A model generated the notes under the pieces. That model was not told the origin of the DNA. It did not search any database and saw only the letters and a program-made list of their open reading frames with translations. Positions 23,183 to 34,752 of a stretch of DNA of 64,000 nucleotides are shown one piece after another. Made by a program: the position numbers and the translations under genes. Source of the stretch: Cladopsammia gracilis (taxonomy: Eukaryota; Cnidaria; Anthozoa; Scleractinia; Dendrophylliidae); contig JAJGOT010000198.1 in NCBI GenBank assembly GCA_022457155.1, forward strand, positions 641,001-705,000. The letters are read 5' to 3'. The first letter of the stretch is position 1. Every line of letters starts with the position of its first letter.

Positions 23183-24520
23183 CAGAGTCAAGTTTGTTTT
23201 CCTGGGTTTTTTTTTCTCGATGCCTTTTTTATTATAATTCTTGTTGTCTAAATGATTTCACAGTGGTAAACATCCCGAAAAAAATCATTTGAGATATTAT
23301 ATTAATCACTGCCTACTTCACTTTAATAACTCGAATTTTTGATACTTGAAAAGTTTTGTACTTCCACTGACGGTTCGAGTTATCGGAATTATACACTTTT
23401 TGTAGCTGAGCTCCTGCGCGGAGCACCATACTTAATATAGAATGGGTATGTATATATCCATGCAAGTCTTTTTGGATGGTCATGCATGGCTTGGAGACTT
23501 GCAAAAAATATAAGGCGTACAATAATACATGATGTAACTGGTATTAATATTTTAGAGAAATCGATGGAATACTGCGAAGGAATCGACTGATTATTGAGGA
23601 AGATTACTCGTATAAAATAATTCTTGTGAACGGTTATTCCGATCCTGAAATCTTGCAATTGCTACCCAGAAATCTTGTTATGAATACCTTCTACAATACG
23701 CATTCAGCAGATTGCACTTAATTGCTATCATTATCGTTTTCAGATCCTCCTATCTCTTTTAGTCATTAGGGCCTGACCACGCCTGGCGTGCTTTTCTTAA
23801 AACTCCCGAAGACATTTGGGACTCGAGAACTCTTTTTTAAATCCATTTTCTATCGAATGGTGGTGTAGTTTTCAGCCAGCAAATCAGCTCGACTTATTTC
23901 ATCAATTTTGAATTTTATTGCTTAGCTTTTAAAATGAACAAAAATTACGATTGTTATTCCTACAATTAACATCATGCTATTATGTGTTCTCGAAATTGTC
24001 ACATGCGTCAGTCACTGTGAGAACCACATGCTTTAACTGTGCCTGATCTTTTATTTGTTTGATTGATTCGTTAATTTTCTTGTGTGGCCCATACATGTAC
24101 ATATCGCCGTTCGAATCAATACAATAATACAATACAATATTTTTTATTTAAACGCGATAAAAATTAAAGCTGACGCTTGTGGGGTGGTGTTACAAAAATT
24201 AAATATTAAAAAGCTAATTTACATATATTAAAAATACTTAATAATAATATACATACAATCGGTACTATACTGCTCCGGGCCATTCTCACGTCTTCACTTG
24301 GGTGGTTGGATCGTTGGCAACTATTAACAGTTTCTTTAACGGCACGATTTAGGTTATTTAATCATTTACCAACCCATATTGTATAAGACCGGTGCTAAGG
24401 TGTATGATGTAACACACAAAAATTGCATGTGACGCAGAAGTTTGCAAAAGTTAGATGTCATTTACTACCACTACACTGCCTTTATTGAAGTCATTAGTAC
24501 CTTTAGTCAGTTTGAGGGAA
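23183..24520. other. Intron 8, no gene seen
   Basis: AT-rich sequence with AATACAATAC-like short repeats near 24120. Its 3' side merges into the Penelope-derived end at about 24525. Confidence 0.4.
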
Positions 24521-24522
24521 TA

Positions 24523-24573
24523 AGTTTTAAATACATGTTTCGGATACTTCAGGTATCTATCATCAGTTAAAAA
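24523..24573 (-). ncRNA. Hammerhead ribozyme in a Penelope-like remnant
   Basis: The minus strand reads TTTTTAA, CTGATGA, a stem II with GATAC and GTATC, then GAAACATGTA and TTTAAAA. All core bases are present. Helix III is the self-complementary ACATGT without a loop. Stem I pairs A/T with one mismatch. No coding part of the element is seen beside it, so it is probably a solo terminal remnant. Confidence 0.6.
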
Positions 24574-24730
24574 TATGTTTACATAAGTTGAACATATATA
24601 AATTATTAAGGTAAGGTGCACGGCAATTCAAAGGGAAGATGGTGGAGGGGTGGAATGGTGTGAGATATATATTGCTTAATGTCTTGTTATGAATTTCTAT
24701 ATTGCTTACACTGACAATTTTTTAACCCAG

Positions 24731-24872
24731 GGTGGGAAAAACTTTTGTCTAGAATTTGATAGAAGCCTTCCCTATCCAGTGGTATCAGCGTGGGCCTATT
24801 TTGGAGACAATGGCACCAAAGTATGGAAGACATACGAAGGAGATTGTATCATGTTTGGAAGAAACATACCTC
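24731..24872 (+). CDS. Host gene exon 9, start of IPT/TIG-like domain
   Basis: The acceptor TTTTAACCCAG and donor CCTC|GTAAGT enclose 142 nt, phase 0 to 1. It encodes GGKNFCLEFDRSL, then AWAYFGDNGTKVWKTYEGD and MFGRNIP. The GG start, alternating hydrophobic strands and the partner exon 10 resemble the IPT/TIG immunoglobulin-like fold of NF-kappaB and CAMTA proteins. This is recognition by pattern only. Confidence 0.75.
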
Positions 24873-24924
24873 GTAAGTAATCCCCATATTTAAGAAAATT
24901 AAAAAATCAAAGGCTCCTATGAGC

Positions 24925-25275
24925 TAACTGGTTAGCTCAGTTGGAAGAGCGCCAGTCTGCAGAGCGGGAGGTTTCGGGTTCGAATCCCGGCCGGACCTCC
25001 AACCAGGGTCTTTAAATAACTGGTGGGATCATGCTGGCTGTGTTCAACACCTTGTCTCAGTTCAGATGATCGCGTCAATGGGCGGTGTAAACCCTGGCTG
25101 TGACCACCCTCAGTGTCATGTCTTCCTTCATGGGTGGGGTGGGGAGATGAGATCAATAATGGACTGATAGCGGCTGCCTGAATCGCCTTCATGAGCTGAC
25201 GTCCGATCTCATTCTCATAAATGTAAAGCGCAACTGAATATATTCATATAGACGTTCACGCTATATAAATGTAAA
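24925..25275 (+). mobile_element. tRNA-derived SINE
   Basis: It has an A box in GGTTAGCTCAGTTGGAAGAG and a B box GGTTCGAATCC at 24978-24988, followed by about 280 bp of unrelated body ending AAGCGCAACTGAATATATTC and an A/T-rich tail. The tRNA-like head does not fold as a clean tRNA, so I call it a SINE, not a gene. Confidence 0.75.
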
Positions 25276-25289
25276 ATATATATCTTATT

Positions 25290-25900
25290 GACCAAGGGCG
25301 AGGGCCGTACTGGGAGAATATCGGCCCTAGGTCAAAAAAGACCGACGGCCGATATTCTCCTAGTACGCTGTCCCGAGCAAGCTTGGTTAATGAGATATTT
25401 ATTACACGACTCCTGCGGGCGGGAGGATCGCGCGGGATCAATCGGGACAACGCCCGGTCCAATAGACCAATATCACGCTAGAATGGCATGAAAATATTTT
25501 TAATTTAATGGGGGAAAGAGTCCAGTATCAAATTCAGCACATCAATATTAGTAAAACTGTAAAGTTTCGTAAAGATTGCTCGTACACTGACGGAGATATG
25601 AACTTTTGAAACTTAGTACTCTGGCCTAAGTTTTACAAAGAAATGCATAGGAAAACACGAAAACGAGGCTGGACGGGCAATCTATGCCCGTCCACCATGC
25701 ATTTCTTTGTAAAAATGCTCAGTTTCAAAATTTCATATCTTCGTCAGTTTGCTAGCAATCGTTACAAAACTTTGTAGTTTTACTAACATCGATATGCTGA
25801 ATTTGATGCTGGGCTCTTTTTCCCAATAAACTAAATATATTTTTATGCCATGCTAGCGTGATATTGGTCTATACTTAGAGAATATTGGACCGGCGATCGA
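25290..25900. repeat. Foldback repeat
   Basis: The arms at about 25462-25666 and 25690-25873 are inverted copies (AATATCACGCTAG, ATGGCATGAAAATA, ATGCATAGG and others) with the centre at about 25678. A separate hairpin GAGAATATCGGCC/GGCCGATATTCTC lies at 25314-25368. No ORF is seen. Confidence 0.75.
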
Positions 25901-26007
25901 GCATACTGATTCTTCACCAAATTTGAGGGGTTTTGAGTACGACCCGAGGGCAGTACTTAGGTATCTATTTTGTGAATAGAAAAAAAGTTCCGAAAAGAAG
26001 TATTAAA

Positions 26008-26258
26008 AAATCTAACCCACCCACTTTACATTGCGCGCCTCTATTGTTGTTGTTATCCGGGAATTTCCTATAATCCATTCCATATTTGGGCACGAATATC
26101 TAATATATCTAATGTATCTAATATTTGTGCTTTTCAATGCCCGATGGAAACAGATTACTTTTACGAGTGATAGAATTCCGACTTTCGGGTGCCCTGAAAA
26201 TGGCGTCTGAATGTAGGTGAGCGCGCAATGCATACTGGGTGGGTCAGATTCTTTAAAA
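26008..26258. mobile_element. MITE-like inverted repeat, about 250 bp
   Basis: AATCTAACCCACCCA...CATTGCGCGC on the left matches GCGCGCAATGCATAC...TGGGTGGGTCAGATT on the right in inverted order. TTTAA-like sequence flanks it. It is non-coding. Confidence 0.65.
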
Positions 26259-26389
26259 GATTTTGCGTTACCCGATAGCGAACGAAGTTGAATATTTCAT
26301 TGAGTCAAGTGTCGAGAATGCGATGGGAAAAGAGTCCTTACTTTGCTGGAGTCATAATTGTTGCTAACAATGGAACGATATTTAACTAT

Positions 26390-27708
26390 TATAGCGCGAA
26401 AGCGCGCGTGATATCGCCTAATACTTAGCCGAAGAGGCCGTAGGCCGAGTCGGCTAAAATTAGGCGATATCACGCAAGCTTGAGCGCTATAATAGTTTTA
26501 TAATTCAACACATTGATAACAAAGCACAGTTTGAAGAAAAAATATCGCCGACAAGCCTTTTATTTTAAAAAAAAGCTTAGATGTTTTACCGCGCGAAACT
26601 TGCAACATCACACAGTTCATGAATGAAAGTGGCGCCTTTGTCAATATTGTCCAAGCTTGAACACTATAACTGTTTTATAATTCAACACATTGATAACAAA
26701 TCATCACAGTTTCGAGAAAAAAATCATTGAGATATACAACCTTTCATTAAGTAAAAAGGCTAACTACAATATTTTACCTCGCACCATTTCTTAAACAACA
26801 AGCAGTGAATGCCGAAACTTTTGCCAAGCTAAAATTAATTTAGCGTACACAATCATTTGACAGTTTCTACGAAGAGCTTTCGTCTACTCAAAGAACGGGA
26901 CAGAGTAGTGACTAAAATAATTAAAACACAGTAAAATGGCATAGAATGTCTTAGTTACAAGTGTTTCGTATCTTAAAAAGTTCAATTCAGAATCAAAACA
27001 AATTGAACAAACACACGGCTACGAACCTAAACGTAGCGGCGAAAAGTCGGAAAGAACTGCAGCGTGGACAGTAAGCTTACAAAAATTCACAGCTAAAGGA
27101 TACAAGAAACGGTTAAAACATCGTACCTGTAGTTGATTTGACTTTTTAGTCCCTTCCATCAGCACCAAATTTTCAAACATCGAAGTACGAGCTGAGTCGA
27201 TCAATGTTGTTTACAAACTTGGAATGCTCGTTTTTAGCTCCCACAGCCATAATGACGAGATCAGAAACTTTTCTGAGCAAAACATCAAGTCTATATCATA
27301 TTCCAGAGGTGATTACCAAAGGAATTTCACGAAAACTGTGCTCCTTCATTCACTTCTTGTCGAGCGGTTAAACTTTGAACCATTTTTCATTCACCTTCGC
27401 CAAGAAATACTGCGACCGCGACAACGCGAAAATTTCGCGCCTTTTTTGTCCAATCATGTGAACAGTATTTTTCTCTTTTCTTTTCTTCTCTTTTTTTCTT
27501 TCTTTTCCCTTTTTTAACTAATAGTTCACTCACTTTTTCGCCAAAAAACACGAAATTGCAGGCAGCAGTGTCGGCAGCAGTCATTTTCACTTTCCTTCAA
27601 AATGCGAAATTTACCGCCATCGCTGGTTATACGTCATGTAGACATAACGCATATCGATAACTTTTTTACCATATTTGGGCAGTGTATCAATGTGTTGAAT
27701 TATAATAC
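26390..27708. mobile_element. Dispersed repeat, reference (uninterrupted) copy
   Basis: A stem at 26404-26476 (GCGTGATATCGCCTAAT/ATTAGGCGATATCACGC with an inner TAGCCGA/TCGGCTA) precedes TATAATTCAACACATTGAT. That block recurs inverted at 27690-27706. A second copy is split by the 14.6-kb insertion: left part to 46786, right part 61383-62412. This copy is uninterrupted through the point where the second copy is broken (26650-26660). No convincing ORF is seen. Confidence 0.8.
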
Positions 27709-27821
27709 AAATTAACTTTGTAGAAAACATTAAAGATTAAAAGCAAATTCCCAGGCTTATCTAAATGCTGGGATCCAAAAGTGTATAGAATTTGCAAATA
27801 ACATCATATATTGAACCTTGT

Positions 27822-27911
27822 GGAGGAGGAGGAGGAGGAGGAGGAGGAGGAGGAGGAGGAGGAGGAGGAGGAGGAGGAGGAGGAGGAGGAGGAGGAGGAG
27901 GAGGAGGAGGA
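27822..27911. repeat. (GGA)n microsatellite
   Basis: Thirty uninterrupted GGA units at the 3' side of the minus-strand LINE fragment. Confidence 0.95.
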
Positions 27912-27929
27912 AAATAATTAATCAATGGA

Positions 27930-28990
27930 AGCAGTCTGCATTTATGGGGATTTGGCAATTCGGATGGAATGGAGTCTTCAAGTGTGTTAAATAAAATTTG
28001 CTGACATGTATACAATTTGAAAGTTGTATCTTTGTATAATGATAATCATTAAACCATCTTAGAGTCTTTGTAAAGAAATTAGTTGATTTGTTACAATGTA
28101 TAAAAGTATGTTCTATTGAGTCTGGATTGAAGCAGAAAGAGCATGCATCATCAACAGTTCAATTGTACTTCTTCAGTTCTTTCTTAGCTGGAATTACCCT
28201 GTGCAGAACTTTAAAAGACAATCGTCTAAATTTATTGTCTTTAGATGACTTATATATTTCCGCAAAACATTTGCCCCAGTTAGTAAATTCCGGGAAGTAC
28301 TGTATTTTTTTCCAGGACCTAACGGTGGTCGGCTCTACAGCAAGTTTTTCAGATAACACTGATGTTTTGTCCTCCAACTGATGGTATTCTAATGGTGCAC
28401 TTAAGCAGATCAGGGGTGGGAGAATCAAATGCCTTTCTCTTCAGATGAGAAGGGATGGTAGCGATTAGTTGAAAATAATGCAAATAGTTCTATTTAATTT
28501 TGAATTTATTTTGTAAGTCTGAGCATCAGAAATTTCCCTTCTGAATTTAACAAATCACTTACAGTATATAAAATAAATTCCCTTGTCAAATCAGTGTTTC
28601 CAAAAAATACAATTATTTTCGATAGTTATTTTCCTTTTATTCCAAAGAATGAGGTCATTTTGTTGTCTTTGAAAAATTAGTCAATTATTGGAAGTAGTCT
28701 AGTAATTTGTGATAAAATATAGGTAATTTTTTTATCGAGATTTTCAGTATTGTAATTACATTTACATGTACATAAGAAGGAAGAGTAAGCCCCGATATTT
28801 ATCAAAATAGTAATTTGGTATGGCTTTCCATTTGTCATTAGAATCGCTGAGCAGTCTATCTATCCAAGCTAAATGAAGAGATTTCACCATAAATGTACAT
28901 TAGTTCTAAAGTTTATGAAATTAAGGCCACCTTTTGACAAAGGCTGGCAGACATAATTCACGTTATATTCATGTGATATGTTTTATGCAG
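27930..28990 (-). mobile_element. L1-like LINE fragment, RT C-terminal region
   Basis: Across several frames the minus strand encodes GGLNFINFRT, LAWIDRLLSDSNDKWKAIP, DKYRG, FFGIKGK, FWKH, SSKDNKFRRLSFKVLHRVIP, KKELKKYN and a zinc-binding block CSFCFNPDSIEHTFIHC. This order is that of the region following the RT domain in L1-like LINEs (including the zf-RVT motif). Stops and frameshifts show decay. Confidence 0.7.
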
Positions 28991-29029
28991 TTCAGTAGCA
29001 AGGGTATATTTTCACTTGAGGAACAGATC

Positions 29030-29230
29030 CATTGACAACATATGAAAGTTGACCTTTAGCGCATAAAGCGGTGTCACCGCAATAAATAACTTTAATGACA
29101 AAAATCGCCACTGGTTTTAATCTCGAGTTAAAAAAGTTATTAACTCTCCCCACTAGAATTCGAACTCGGGAGCTAGGAGCCTTCACTATGGCTCAGCAAA
29201 AGCACGCTACACTGTTGTTGCTTGCGCCAC
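29030..29230 (-). mobile_element. Possible tRNA-derived SINE
   Basis: The minus strand shows a B-box-like GAGTTCGAATTC preceded by a tRNA-like stretch beginning TGTGGCGCAAGC. It does not fold as an intact tRNA. Confidence 0.35.
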
Positions 29231-29338
29231 AAGGTCACAAATAATCTGAAAGGGTTTGATTAATATAATAAAATAATTTCAACTGTGTCCAGTACATACA
29301 CGTACAGTACATTTATGTAAAGTTATATTTTTGCCTTG

Positions 29339-30075
29339 TTTACACTTGAGGGCTTTACTGCGCTATCGGAGTTTACTTACCAAGGTAAACTTTACATGAG
29401 TGTAAACGGCAACTAATACCTCAGTAAATGCTGCCAAAGACAATAGAAATTTGACCAAGGTAAATGCTGTAATTCCGCTGTGATCAGGCCTGGTTTAGGT
29501 TGGTAACCGAGGTCAAAATGACAGATACAGTACATCCGCTTGGGGTGGCATTACTATTTCACTTCCCGCGGTGTTCAGATCACTTTATTTGAATGCATTT
29601 TGACAGCTTTTTAGCTGTGGCACAAAATAATCCTTCACAAAACAATCCCGGTAAAGCATTTGATCCTTACGGCGGATAATCTGAAAGGTAAACTTGGCCA
29701 TGACCATGCATGTCTAGCATGCCTTGTATTTCATAATGCAATTTGAGTTAAAACTATCCATTTTCGCTTCAATTTCTTGAGGTGCTGTAGCAGTAACAGC
29801 TGCTGAAATCTCGAGGCTTCTGTTTGCCGCTCAAGAACTAGAAAATGAAAGGCAATGAACACTAAAGCCACCGCTTCACTTCTAATAGCAGGCATGTTTT
29901 TAGAAATTCCAGCCAATTCAATTTGTTGCACTGGAGAATCGAGTACTAGCGTTGCTCAATGGCAGTTTAACTTAAGTTATTTGAGCCAGTTTAACCACTG
30001 TACGAACGTACTAAGGTAAAGTAACTTGACCTCATTAAATTTAAACCTCGGTAAACGTTTAAGTGTAAACACAAG
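29339..30075. mobile_element. Inverted-repeat element with TTGTTTACACTT ends
   Basis: TTGTTTACACTTGAG on the left pairs with AAGTGTAAACACAA on the right, and GGTAAACTTTAC-type blocks recur inside in both orientations. The size is about 740 bp with no ORF. The boundaries and target duplication are uncertain. Confidence 0.5.
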
Positions 30076-30322
30076 ATTTTTTCAAGTAAATTGTTCATAA
30101 AGACAAAATGTTTTTACTTGCTTTTAAATCTCAAACATCAGTGGTCCAACAAAAATATCCATAATACATGCACACAAACCATTATTTATAGCAGTACACT
30201 GTAAATACTAGATTAAAAGCAAGGGTTCACTACAATCTTACAGGTATGACACAACTCGCAAAACGAAGCAAGGCTACAGATAATCTTTCATGTACAAGCT
30301 TCTATTAAAGTCTCATAGCGTT

Positions 30323-30457
30323 TATGTGAGGTATTTGACTTTGTCCAATAGCATTATAATACGGAGTGTCAGTTGGTTAATCATTGACTACCGTAGGAAC
30401 ACGTCCTATCTCAAGTTAGTTTTACTTCGCCTTTGTGCTGTACACACGTTGCTTTTT
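30323..30457 (+). repeat. Ngaro A1 split direct repeat
   Basis: 135 bp from TATGTGAGGTATTTGAC to ACGTTGCTTTTT, repeated at 34901-35035 with very few differences. Confidence 0.9.
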
Positions 30458-30481
30458 GCTCGCTTTATTTTCTGCTTAATT

Positions 30482-31101
30482 ATGCCTTGTAAGTCCAAAC
30501 GATCTTCAAAAAAATCGGACCAAGCCGGCGATTCGTCTCCCTGGCTGGAGAAGTTTTGCCTTAAGCACGACATACCGGCCGCCCTTATGGGAATTCTGGC
30601 CGAAAACGCCATAACTTCCGAAGCCATCTTCTCCCGCATCACGGAACAAGATTTGTCAGATATGCGCCTTGTGGTGGGCCACAAAGTAATTCTGCGCCGA
30701 GTTCTCTCCACCTTGACTACCTCTCCGGACTCGTCTACCGCTCCCGACGCTGGTTTAGCAGAGCCTGCAACACCAGTTGTGCCGCCCTTCAAACGCGACG
30801 AAGAGTTGGCAAAAATCGAAGAAGAAGCCCTCTCTGCGACTCCTCGCCGCGAGCCACCTTCACCTCAGGCTTCAGTTGACAGCCAAGCTGCCTCCAGCTC
30901 AACTACCTCTGCTAGCTCTGAAGGTAAGCCTCTCCTACCATCAGATCTAATTTATGGCGCAGACGGTAAACAACTCAAGCCCCTTCAGTTAACATTTGCG
31001 CAATTCATGTTGGCTAATTTCAAGATCCTCGAGACCCTTATGGCCAAAAACCCCTCGGAGGCGTCCGATTATCTCAAATATTTAAAGTTCCTCGCTATTA
31101 A
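30482..31101 (+). pseudogene. Ngaro Gag-like N-terminal part with SAM-like domain
   Basis: The first ATG at 30482 gives MPCKSKRSSKKSDQ, a basic start. A SAM-like helical domain follows (WLEKFCLKHDIP, ILAENAITSEAIFSRITEQD, LVVGHKVILRRVL), then a Pro/Ser-rich linker and a second conserved helix (QFMLANFKILETL). The frame is cut at 31101 by the 584-bp MITE. The part after the insertion is in a different phase, so removing the MITE alone would not restore the frame. Confidence 0.75.
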
Positions 31102-31685
31102 CCCTATTCGGCCTGGGCTTTTTTTGAGTTTCTGAGCCTGGGGGGGGGCACATTGTGCCCCCCCTTCGTAACTTCAAGAACATTAAGGCTATGACAATGA
31201 AACCTAGAGGGTACATAGTACGCCCAAAACTGTCTCCTTTGCGGTCCGCATAATGGAACGATGACGTCATATGACGTAGTTATTAGCTAATTAGTTATGC
31301 AGCCGCCATCTTGGATCCGCCATCTTGGATTTCTGAATTTTTTCAAAACCTCTTAAAAACCGTCCAAATTCACCCAAAATTAATCAAAACCAATAAATAA
31401 ACGCTAAATGACGTAAAAATATAAACGTTACACCAATAAACATTGTTTTTCTTCATTGAAAGGTATAAATATGCAATTTTCAAAAAACATGGCTGTCAAA
31501 ATCTTGTTGCCATGGAAACATCAAGTCACGTGATCAAAAAATTGTCATATGAAATTGTTGCCAGATAAATTTTAGGAAAAGTCACGAAGTTTGAAGGCGT
31601 TTGCATACATATTAAGGAAGTTATGAATGTTGAAAGTTAGCGCGGGCACTTTGTGCCCCCCCCCCCCCCCCCAGGCCGAATAGGG
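31102..31685. mobile_element. piggyBac-like MITE inserted in gag
   Basis: 584 bp bounded by CCCTATTCGGCCTGG and CCAGGCCGAATAGGG, with TTAA on both sides (31098-31101 and 31686-31689). Inner G and C tracts around GGGGGCACATTGTGCCCCC extend the inverted ends. CCC-starting inverted repeats with TTAA duplication fit the piggyBac superfamily. It is non-coding. Confidence 0.9.
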
Positions 31686-31688
31686 TTA

Positions 31689-32048
31689 AAGGCACACGCT
31701 TCGACTAAAGCTATCCTGGCCTTCGATCAGGACTACCGGGCAACAAAAACGCGCGAAAAGTTCAATTGGGGGTGCAACGTGGATGATTTGAGCGCACAAT
31801 ATTTCGATGCCGCTGTTGCTCTTCGCCCAACACCGTCCCAAAGTTCGCGTAGTACACCCACGGATGGCCGACGGTCAGCTGTCTCACAGTCAGCTCAGGA
31901 CGAGTTCTGTTTTCGGTGGAACTTTAGCCCCAATGGTTGCCCAAATGCACAGTCTTGTCGATACAAGCATGTGTGTATAAACTGTTCTCAACAACACAAA
32001 GGGAAGGCATGCCCTGGCAAAGCGGGGTCTAGTACTCAAAAACAATGA
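31689..32048 (+). pseudogene. Ngaro Gag-like C-terminal part with zinc-binding motif
   Basis: It continues Gag after the MITE with DQDYRATKTREKFNWGC, then a Cys/His-rich block FCFRWNFSPNGCPNAQSCRY, KHVCINC and HKGKACP. This matches the zinc-binding ends of cnidarian DIRS/Ngaro Gag proteins. It ends at a stop at 32046-32048. Confidence 0.7.
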
Positions 32049-32201
32049 CAATTTTTACCCCACCCGAATGGAGACCCTGCCCCTATTTGTACTGACTCAA
32101 CTTTTATTGATTCACCACCGCTTGAGGATTCCCCGCTCAATTACCACGCTTGGGAAAACGAACTTTTCCATGATCCCGACCGCTCTTTTATTCTCGATGG
32201 T

Positions 32202-33475
32202 TTGCGTGCGGGATTCAAGCTTCTCCCGAAATCGGACATCTCGTGTATTGACAGCTATGCTAATGACAACTATTCTAGTGCCACGTGCGCTGAGTTTAAA
32301 CCGGAAATGGATCAGCTTTTCTTAAATGAACTCTCTCTTGGCCGCATTTCTCGTGTAAACACTAAGCCGAAATGCATTCATCCCATCGGCCGCGTACCTA
32401 AGAAAGACTCGGGTAAATCCCGCCCGATCACGGATTGTAGCCGTCCATTTGGAATGTCCCTGAACGATTACATCAAGCGTGACCTTGAGTCCTTCCGAAT
32501 GAACTCAATTGACACCGCTGTGTCAGTATCGACTGACAACTGTTTTTATGCCGTCGTCGATATCGAGTCTGCCTGGCGATGGGTGCCCGTATTTCCAGCT
32601 CATCGTCAACTCCAAGGCTTCCGCTGGATGTTTGGTCCGCATGACCCTTCTCGCTACGAATACTTTGTTGACAATCGCCTGATCGCCTCTGGTTTGGCGT
32701 TTCGTGCGCCCCCGCCATATTTAATCGCTTATCTAATGCTATTGTCCGGATGATGGCGCGACGCGGTTTTCATTCTATTGTTAATTACTTAGATGATTTT
32801 CTTATCGTTGGCAAAACACAAGCTGAATGTCAACAAGGTCTCCTGGTTCTTATCAATCTGCTTCATTCACTCGGTTTTAATGTCAGTTGGAAAAAAGTGG
32901 TCTCCCCATGTCAACGCGTTACTTTCTTAGGAATCGAACTTGACTCCACAACTATGTCTGTTCGCCTTCCATCCGACAAGTTAGACCGCCTAAATTCTCT
33001 TATCAAGTCTTTTTCCACTAAAGTCTCTGCGTCTAAACGTCAACTGCAATCTCTCGCAGGATCATTAAACTTTGCTTGTCACGTCGTGCATGGCGGTCGC
33101 ACCTTTCTTCGTCGGGTTATTGACAGTATAAACAAACTTAAACGGCCATCCCATCGCACTCGCCTATCCTCGCAGTTTCGTGAAGATATCCTTTGGTGGA
33201 AAAACTTCCTCGTTGCATTTAATGGCCGAAGCATGATGCTAGACTTTCGTCAGCCAGTTTATGTACAAACCGACGCCTCCTTTCGCGGGTTCGGTGCAGT
33301 ATGCTCAGATGACTGGTTTGCAGGTTCTTGGTCCGAGTGCCTAGATCCCGAACTTCACATTTCTCGCCCCCTTAGTGCGCACTGTAGTCACGCAGGTCAC
33401 GCAATTGATCCTTCGCTTCGCTCGAATATTAACTATTTGGAGTTATTTCCTATCCTCATCTCCGTTCGCCGCTGA
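32202..33475 (+). pseudogene. Ngaro reverse transcriptase and RNase H, frameshifted
   Basis: RT blocks in order: CIHPIGRVPKKDSGKSRPIT, DCSRPFGMSLND, a frameshift in the C-rich run before CCATATTTAATCGC (about 32715), the catalytic YLDDFLIV (about 32786), VTFLGIELDS, then RNase H with VQTDASFRGFGAV and NYLELFPILIS. A TGA at 33473-33475 interrupts RNase H after SVRR. The RT copies element RNA in a DIRS-type cycle without integrase. Confidence 0.9.
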
Positions 33476-33724
33476 GGTCCCCAGTTCCAAAATAAACGTG
33501 TTATCGTCGAGACTGACAATACCCAGGCCATGGCCTTTATTAACAATGGCACGTGCAGAAATCCCATAGCCATGTCTTGGTTGCGTGAGATTTTCTGGAT
33601 AAGCGTTCAATATAATTTTCATCTTCTGTCACGGCACTTACCAGGCAAACTGAACACACACGCCGACAGATTAAGTCGCCTGCAGTTTCCCGATCAAACT
33701 AACGGAGTTTTATCTTCTCATTAG
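33476..33724 (+). pseudogene. Ngaro RNase H C-terminal part
   Basis: After the stop, the same reading continues with VETDNTQAMAFINNGTCRN, SWLREIFW and LPGKLNTHADRLSRL, the standard ending of DIRS-type RNase H. A TAG (33722-33724) closes it. Confidence 0.8.
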
Positions 33725-33738
33725 GATATCTCTCTCAG

Positions 33739-34626
33739 TTGGACCGTCGCGCTCAGATTGTCTCCGCCTCTGCCTACTCTAGCTCAACCCTGGCTACTCG
33801 CCGTTCTCAGTGGCGAGTGTTTCTACGCTTCTGTTCGGAGTTTGGCCTGGCCCCTGTCCCAGCCTCAACCAGAAATGTTATTCGATTTCTCATCCATTTG
33901 TCTTCTTACTGCAAGTATTCCACGATAATTAATTACCTGTCTGCTATAAACGTCCTTCATCGCCACTTTGGTCATGATGTCACCTTTCAAGAGGTTTTTA
34001 CTGTCAAACTAATCGTCCGAGGTCTCCGCCGCGTTTTGGGTGACGCACGCGAACAAAAACTACCCATCACTCCTGAGATCCTTTTGCGTCTCCGTCCTAC
34101 GGTTACGGCAGACAGCGATTCTGGTTTCTGGGCGGCGATGCTCATGGGCTTTTACTCATTCTTTCGAAAGTCTAACCTTGTTCCAAAATCCGCTAAAGAT
34201 TACGATCCTTCTAAAACTTTGTTACGCAAGAACATTATCGTTCGACCATGGGGCCTAGTTATTTGCGTGACTTGGTCCAAAACCATCCAGTTCAAGGAAC
34301 GACAACTTCTCATACCGGTTCTCCGTCTCCCCGCTGACCATCCGTTGTGCCCTGTACAGGCCTACGAACGACACCTACGTCTCTTTCCAGCCCCACCATC
34401 CTCACCCGCATTTCTACAATCTCGCGGAGATTCAGCTACACCCATAATGCATGCAACTTTTACCACCAAATTACGTAAATCTTTGAGTGACACTGGGCTC
34501 AAGGCCTCTAACTACTCCGGTCATAGCTTTCGTCGTGGAGGAGCAACATTCGCCTTTCATTGTGGTGCCCCTGTTGAACTCATCAGCCTTCAAGGAGACT
34601 GGTCTTCGGATGCTGTGCTCCTGTAG
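33739..34626 (+). pseudogene. Ngaro tyrosine recombinase, stop at catalytic Tyr position
   Basis: The core-binding part (RRSQWRVFLRFC, INYLSAINVLH) is followed by the catalytic domain with FFRKSNLVP (first Arg), GHSFRRGGATF (H..R) and LQGDWSSDAVLL. The next codon is TAG (34624-34626). Beyond it the same frame stays open (IAQPLKRRMSVAQLI) to a stop near 34701. In related recombinases a Tyr is expected in this place, so the nonsense change removes the nucleophile itself. Confidence 0.85.
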
Positions 34627-34752
34627 ATCGCCCAGCCTTTAAAGCGCCGCATGTCAGTGGCCCAACTCATCGCCACGCACATTTCTTCATCATCAACTTA
34701 ATTCTTACTTTTCCCCTTCATCTCCCCCTTCTTCTATTGTCTGGTGGTTTGG

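Noticed and set aside
24925..25010. Possible functional tRNA
   Set aside because: It has A and B boxes, but the anticodon and acceptor stems do not pair. A 280-bp body follows, so it is annotated as a SINE.
27761..28015. Poly-proline open frame
   Set aside because: It is produced by the (GGA)n microsatellite read on the minus strand.
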